Source: Neospora caninum Liverpool (lineage: Eukaryota; Apicomplexa; Conoidasida; Eucoccidiorida; Sarcocystidae). From it: a stretch of 64,000 bases of DNA. The position numbers were made by a program, and so were the translations under genes. Below the pieces are notes generated by a model, which was not told where the DNA came from, ran no database searches, and saw only the letters and a list, made by a program, of their open reading frames with translations. Position 1 is the first letter of the stretch. Each line of letters starts with the position of its first letter. Shown piece after piece: positions 58,037 to 64,000 of the stretch. The stretch spans positions 1,164,790-1,228,789 of the forward strand of contig NC_018390.1 of the NCBI RefSeq assembly GCF_000208865.1, read 5' to 3'.

Positions 58037-61000
58037 ATGATGCCGTATCAACAGAATGCCGCCGCCCCACCTCCGTGGACTGCAGGCATGACTTCCGCAC
58101 CTTCTTCTGCTCCGTCTTTCTATTCTTCTCTCGCTTCTTCTCCGGCTCAGACTGCGCCTGCTGCCACGACTGCGCCTTCTCCACCGCCAGGCGCGTCTCC
58201 CCCCCATGGCCCGTCTCCCCCCCATGGCCCGTCTCCCCCCCATGGCCCGTCTCCCCCCCATGGCCCGTCTGTCGTCCTCGTTTCCTCTCGAGGACTGGGA
58301 TCGTTTTCCGCGCCTTCGCTTTCTCTCCAGCATTTTCTCAGAGTCAGCATGCAGCAGCTTGCCGCTCCAAACCTCTCTGGTCCGAATGCGCGGTGGCGAG
58401 ACGAAGGCCGAGTCTCGCCGGAGAAAAACCTCCAAGTACAATTGCTCGTGCAACAATTTCGAGAAGGAAAGGTAACTCACACACTGCAAGACCCAGGAGC
58501 GAAAAGGAGTCTTCACATCCCCCTCTTCTCTCCAGAGTCCGCTCCAGTCTCTTCTCGCTCTTCTCCCTCCCGCATCATTTTTCTTCGCGCCTGCGCTTTT
58601 GTATCTTTTCTTGCGCTGCTGTTGCCTTTTAATTCCTCGCGCTTTCCGTGCTTTCCTTGTTTCAGCTGAACGAGGAGCAACTCAAGGCGCGTGTCGGAGT
58701 CCTTCTCGGCAGGTACGTCGTCCCCGCTCTTGTGTCAATCTCATGCGCTGCCGTTCAGATTTCGGCGGGCTGTACGCCCGCCTCATATATATATATATAT
58801 ATATATACATTTCTGGTTGTCTAGAACGACACGCGCGCGTGTGTGTTTATCGGTGCTGTGTATATCCACATGCTTGCTTATTTGTCTCCCTCTCGTTACA
58901 TTCATCTGTCTATCTATATCAACCTATCGGTCCCCACGTATCGTTTCCTATATATTTGTACCATATGTATGTATCGACACGTGTCATGTGCTCTGGCTTC
59001 GTGGTGTGTTGTAAAGGTACCACGTCCACAAGAGGATTTCCGCACACACGGGACATACGACCTCTCGTCGTTTCCACTTCTCCCATTTCCCATCGGTATC
59101 TCTTGGGCGTCATCTTTTCTTTCTCTCTATCTGGTTTTTCCTGTGTCGTTTTTCTTCTTTCTCTGGTGCTGCCTTCCCCCTTTTTCTCCAAAGCGCGAGA
59201 GAAACCTGTTTCCCCTTCTGCGTTCGGTGCCTCCCAGAGAACTGCTTCAGCTTCTCGTCGACGAATTTCTTGCAGCCTATGCCTCCCAACTCTCCCCCGC
59301 GCCTTCTGCCTTCGTCGCCTCTTCCGCCGCGTACGCGTCTCCTGCGGGCGTCGCTGGCCATGAGGCTCCGACCTACGCGTTCCCCGGCGCGCGACCGCCT
59401 CCACCTTCGTTTTCCTTTTCGCGTTCGCCGCAGGCGACGCATGCAGCCAGCGGGGCGCGTCTATCGGACGAGAGCGAGAACGGAAGGAAGGAGAGAACGG
59501 AGACAGTCCTCTCGCCGACGGGCACAGGGCGAGAAGTGCGCGACGCGCTCACGCCGCCTCTGCTGGGCAGCGGGAGACAAGAAGTTGAGAGAGCATCCTC
59601 GAGTGACAGAGACGGAACAGGCGACGAGACACAGGCCAACTCGCCGATTCCCGGACATCGAACGCCGCAGATAGGTAAAGCCGAGAAGCGACGCCCGACT
59701 GCATAGGTAGTTTGTTGACGCGTGCCTGTTTCTGTTGTGCGGCGAGGAATAGACCCAGTCCGAAACTTCGCCCATGGGCGTGTCTGCGTGTGTGTTTGGG
59801 TGTCACCTTGCGTACGCGTGCATGCGCTGCATCTTTCGTTTTCTTCCGGCGTAAGGCTCTCGGCCTTTCCTGCCGCGCCGGCGAGCCCGTGAGCGGCCCC
59901 AGCACTCCTCGATCTCCTCTGTGCCCGTGATTCTGCCTCCCGATCCACACGCCGCGGGTGTACCTACAGTTAAAAGGCTTTCCATGCCGAGTCGCCTGCG
60001 CACGTGCGTGCGTGTAAATTCCTCTCTCTCTGGTTTTATTCTCCAACCGCGCGTCCGCCCCCGCCCGCCCCTCCCCTGTTTCACTTTCGTGCGTTTTTCC
60101 TGCCTCGCGTTTTTGTGTGTTTCGTCAGGAAGCGTCTCGCCGTCGCCCTTTGAGACGGGGCGTGCTGGGATCTCGCCGACGCCGTCGGCAGGGACTTCGG
60201 CGGTGGCGTCTCCTGGGAAATCCGCCAAGCCGAAGAAGGACGGAGCCGCGCGCAAGGGTCTAAAAAGCAGTCCGACGCCGAGCCTGGTATCGGGCGCGCT
60301 GAACGTCTCTGAGGGCGAGGCAGCCTCGGGACTCGCGTCGAGTGTCTTTCCGAAACGTGAGGGCGCCTTCCCTACCGGCTCTCCGTCTCCCGGCGCGCGC
60401 TCGACCGCTGGGCTTGGAGCGCTCGCTCCTTCGCGGTTGCCCTTCGCTTCGCCCGCGTCTCCCGCCCCGCACGGCGCAGTCGGGGGCTTCTCTTCAGCAC
60501 AACCTTTTTCGCCGCCTGCCGGAGCCAAGTTTGGAGGAGACGGCGGGAGCAGTCTGGCGGCGGCAAGTCGTCTCCTGCACGCGTCGCCTTCGCCGTCTTT
60601 TCCCCTCGGCGTGTACCCACGGTTTGGGCTGATGGGCGCGCGCAGTCAGGGACCAGGCGCGAGTTCCACGCTCTCCTCGGAATACCGTGAAAACATGAGC
60701 GCGGCTTGGTGGTCTGGAGCGGCTCTCGGGAGCGACGCCTGGCGACAAATGCCCTCGTCCGCAGAAGTCCTCGAACTCGTCGAGAAGAAGAAACTCACCG
60801 AGCAATTCCGGACCATCGAGGGCCTCGTGGATCGCGCGGTAAGGACCGAGGACGGGCGAAACCGGAGTGACCACATCGGGACGCGTTTTTCGAAAACCAC
60901 TCGCGGGCCGGAGCGCCTCTCGCCACAACTCACGGGGAAAGGGGGGGGAGAGGGTAGGGGAGTGGTGGTGTCAAGTTGGACGTTCAAAGGCGACTGCAAA

Positions 61001-63867
61001 AGAAAGGAGAGACACAGTGATGACAAGTTTTGTCGGGCGAGATCTCTGGAGCGTTTTCGGCGTATCTCCGCGGGAGTGTGTCTGAACACGCCCGTGTCGC
61101 TGTGGTGCGCGCGCCTGCCTTTCTGAACTTTCAGGACTTCCTCGGCTCTTTGCGGCTCCAAGGCGACGGTCGCAGCGTCTTGCACTTTTTAGGTTTGTCG
61201 ACTCAAGACCTCCAACAGAACCTTTGGGTCCCCAAGCTCCCCCCCATTCTCGAGCCTCGTCTCTCGCCTGCGCCTACGTCCGGCTCTCCCGTCTCGCTCA
61301 GCCAGCACGTCAGTCACCCACAGAGAGCCACCGCAACATTTCATGCATCTCTGCATATATATTTGTATATGTATATATACGTATATATATGTATATATAT
61401 ATATATACATATGTGTATTTGTTTATGGTTACATATATAGGTGGTTCTGTCCGCACTGGAGCCTTTCTAAAGACCCCGATGTTCACATGTGGCTTGTACA
61501 GATGCGTGTATATTTGCATGCTGGTTTTGTGTGGGATGGGTTTCGTCGGGCGTTTTTGGTTGATTTGCGGGGATTTTTCTTGCGCGCACCACAAGCCGGC
61601 TAGAGCGCCCGAAACTGTGTGTGTGTGTCTTGTCACGGGCTTCTGTTTCCTTTGGGCGGTATTTGGCGGTCTCTCCGTCTGTGCGAGGCGACTCCGCTCG
61701 GTGGGCGCCGTGGCTCTGGCGCGAGCCCCGGTTCTGCATGCGTTTCTCCCGAATGCGTCTTCCTTCTTCGCGCGCGCCGCACGTCTCCCTTCGCAGGCCG
61801 TCGATCAGGAGCGGCAAGCAACCCCTGGCGGTCCAGCGGTGAACGGGGGTGTTGCGCCTGGCCGCGCGGCTGTGTCCTCTCCGTCGCCTGTAGAGACCCG
61901 AGAGGCGAAACTTTCTCGCTTTCGCTTCCCGCCTCAACTCGTTTGGTAAGAGCATCGGGCGGGATCCGGCAAACAAAGACATTCAAGCTCTAAACCCGAG
62001 TCCAGCGTCTGAAGAGAAAAAACTGATTTCGCAGCGTCTCCCGAGCTCTTCTCCCCCCGCTGCATGCGTGTCCCTTTCCGTGCCTGTTTCCTTCTGGAGA
62101 GGCCGCGTCTCGTGGGTTTTCGGGCATTCGTTCTCTCTCCTTTTCAGTCGTGGCGCATCTCCCTCTCACCCCTGTTTGTTCCTGCTGGCATCCTCTTCGC
62201 TGCGGTTATCTGTGCCCTCTTCTGCCTCGTTTGCAGGCTCTCTCTGGTCTTTCTTTTCTGCCTTTTCTCTCTCTCTCCTCGTTGCTCCCCGTGGTGTGTG
62301 TTTCAAGCAGTCCAGTCTTCTTGTCAGCCGTGACAAGCATCCCCACTCTCGTATGTGTGGCTCTTTTTTCTCCGCTTTTATATTTGATCTGTTTGTTGCC
62401 TCCTGTCCCTCTGCGACCAGGGAACGCCTCCGTCATCTCCACCCCCCCGTCTTTTCGTCTCTCTCGTCTTCACGTCCGGAAGGCTCCGAGGGCGCTTCGC
62501 CCCTCTCCTCTCACCAGCCTTCTGCGAGCCGTTCAGCTCTCGAAGAGAAACACCGCCTTCTTCCGTCTTTCTCGCTGCTGTCCTCGGTCGCCCAGGAACT
62601 CGAAGGCGGCCTCGCACGCGAGGCAGGGCGTCTCGGAACCGCTGAATCCTTTTCTAGCTCGTGTCCTCGCGGCACGCAGGCGCCGAGGGCGAACGACAGA
62701 GGAGGGGAGAAACTAGAGAAGAGCCGAGATGCGCAAGAGACGAAACAGACACATGAAGCAGGAGTGACACCGGAGCGCGAGGAGACGCAGAGGGGTCAAG
62801 AGAAAAGCGTGAAGGGCGAGGGAAGCTTTGGAGAGGAGACAAAGAAAGACTCACAGGGCCGTGCTGCGTCTGCTGGCGATGATGCTTCTCCGGTTTCGTC
62901 CTGCCCAGTCACCACCGGTGGTCCTTCGTTCGCCTCCGTGGATCCCTACTTTGATTGCAATTTTAGCAGTTCTCTTCACGCACACGGGTTGTCTGTGACG
63001 ACGACGGCTGCTCCGCGTGAAGACGAGAACTTGAGCGACTTCTCATTCGCTCCTCTCTGCGTCGACAGAGACGCCGTCGCCGACTTGGCGCGCGTGACGC
63101 AGGCAGCCCTCAGCAGCCTGCTGGCGAGTGCCTTGTCCCTCGCCCGGAGACGAGCAGGCGAAGAAGAGAAGGCGAGGCAGACGGCGAAAGTTGAAGCGAC
63201 CGAAGAGGCCGAGCAAGAAGAGGATGGACCAAAGAGAGCGGACGCATGCAGCCGACAGCGAGAGCGCGAGCGGGGCGGCGGAATCCGGGAGGCGCGCAGC
63301 GAAGACGAGGCGCGCGCCAAGGACGCGGAAGAGGATGAACGCAAATTGCCAAGAGAAGGCGAGTTAGGAGACAGATCCAGCGAGGAAGACGACGAGGGCG
63401 ACAAGAAAGCGGGAGATGACGCAGAGGCAGCGCCCGTTGCGTTCGCGAGCCAGGGCTGCGGGAAACGGCGCCCTCGTCACCTCTGGAAACCTGAAGGCGT
63501 GGGCGAGGCCGAGCCGGGGAAAGAAGAGACGCGCGAGGGAAAGGCTGAGGCCTCAGAAGAAACGGACGACGGCCCGAGAGACACGGAGCGGAGAACAGAC
63601 ACACGCGAGGCACGTCGATCTCCCGGCGCAGAATCCGCCACGTCGCACACACCTGCGTATCCGCGTAGATCTGGTTTGGCTGGGGAGGTGGAGGAACAGG
63701 AAACGAAGGGGAAAACGCGGATCACAGTGTGCGATGTTTTGAGGGCGCTGGAACTCCACGGCGGTTCGATCGGGTCCCTTCTCGAAGCGGCCGAGCAGAG
63801 GAAAAGACGGCGACAACAAGAAGTGTTTTACTGTATGAGGCCGGGCACACGACGGAAAGTGTGGTGA
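58037..63867 (+). CDS. Ada1/TADA1-like subunit of the SAGA histone acetyltransferase complex, 7 exons
   Basis: Exons: 58037-58471, 58666-58712, 59238-59674, 60129-60838, 61135-61308, 61797-61945, 62421-63867. Phases close and give 1132 residues. In other eukaryotes Ada1 pairs with TAF12 through a histone fold in the SAGA core. Three segments resemble TADA1 in the same order. First, VQQFREGKLNEEQLKARVGV with LLGRELLQLLVDEFLAAY (about 137-175) matches the N-terminal helical region (a chain of hydrophobic helices with K-x-S/N-x-E-E). Second, CVDRDAVADLARVTQAALSS plus LLASALSLARRR (864-895) matches the histone-fold helix V-x-x-x-A-V-x-x-x-x-x-A-x-x-x-L. Third, ITVCDVLRALELHGGSIGSL (1085-1104) matches the closing VNMYDLFEAL-type segment. 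Between them are Ser/Pro/Ala-rich linkers, a coiled stretch (AEVLELVEKKKLTEQF, about 517-532) and a very acidic/basic region (about 896-1060). The start is the first in-frame ATG after a TGA at 57737. The protein is about three times the usual length. Assignment rests on remote similarity. Confidence 0.7.
58196..58267 (+). repeat. four 18-bp in-frame tandem repeats
   Basis: Unit tctcccccccatggcccg, four perfect copies in exon 1 of the Ada1-like gene, encoding (SPPHGP)4. Because the unit is a multiple of three, copy-number change alters length without a frameshift. Confidence 0.96.
58785..58808. repeat. (AT)n microsatellite
   Basis: About twelve AT units in the second intron of the Ada1-like gene. 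Confidence 0.95.
61355..61411. repeat. compound (TA)n/(GTATA)n microsatellite
   Basis: Interrupted TA repeat with GTATATATA units, in the fifth intron of the Ada1-like gene. Confidence 0.9.
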
Positions 63868-64000
63868 TGCTCGTTCCTCCCAGCCCTTGTCCTGCCTACA
63901 TCCTCACGCTCTTTCGACAGACGCCCTCACATGGTAGACTCGTAGAGCTGTATGAACATGGAGTGCGTTCACCTGTCGTCGCCGCACAGTGTAAATACGT
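63868..64000. other. start of the Ada1-like 3' UTR
   Basis: Follows the TGA at 63865-63867 and runs to the window end; nothing else is seen. Confidence 0.5.

Noticed and set aside
57740..58632. Overlapping plus-strand frames of about 300 codons around the Ada1-like first exon
   Set aside because: The frame from 57736 shifts the Pro repeat and lacks the conserved helices. The in-phase frame has no ATG before 58037.

Overview
The window is eukaryotic nuclear DNA from a coccidian apicomplexan, most likely Toxoplasma gondii or a close relative (Hammondia, Neospora). The evidence is a GC content a little above 50 percent, many short exons with GT-AG introns behind long pyrimidine tracts, long leaders, proteins swollen by Ser/Arg/Gly/Glu-rich insertions, intronic TA microsatellites, and one start (22195, minus strand) with the coccidian CAAAATGG context. 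There are no bacterial operons, insertion sequences or CRISPR arrays. A run of exactly 100 N (23168-23267) is a scaffold gap.

Layout. 1-4288: no convincing gene except a possible last exon at the left edge. 4289-5890 (+): intronless splicing factor CWC2. 8514-14229 (+): a 12-exon type II DnaJ/Hsp40 of 337 residues, with one GC-AG intron. 16155-17306 (+): intronless hypothetical protein. 18545-22195 (-): a 1216-residue intronless protein with a rhodanese domain plus a dual-specificity-phosphatase fold whose catalytic loop has lost its cysteine. 22196-25887: the gap and one possible orphan exon. 25888-29273 (-): a five-exon gene of unknown function. 32288-36084 (+): a protein with three motifs resembling ubiquitin-binding MIU helices. 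37654-40773 (-): a RABL3-like GTPase of 1039 residues. 40774-46174: no supported gene. 46175-55166 (+): an 11-exon eIF4B-like translation factor of 1603 residues. 58037-63867 (+): a 7-exon, 1132-residue protein that I read as the SAGA co-activator subunit Ada1/TADA1.

The genes are independent transcription units of core eukaryotic function: splicing, protein folding, translation initiation, chromatin, small GTPase and ubiquitin biology. They do not form one pathway. Exon models were built by hand, matching reading-frame phase across splice sites. The DnaJ, eIF4B-like and Ada1-like models close in phase from ATG to stop. The MIU-like gene is uncertain at its 3' end, and the minus-strand five-exon gene is provisional. 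The most notable claims are the Ada1-like subunit, the rhodanese/pseudophosphatase, the eIF4B-like factor and the inflated RABL3.
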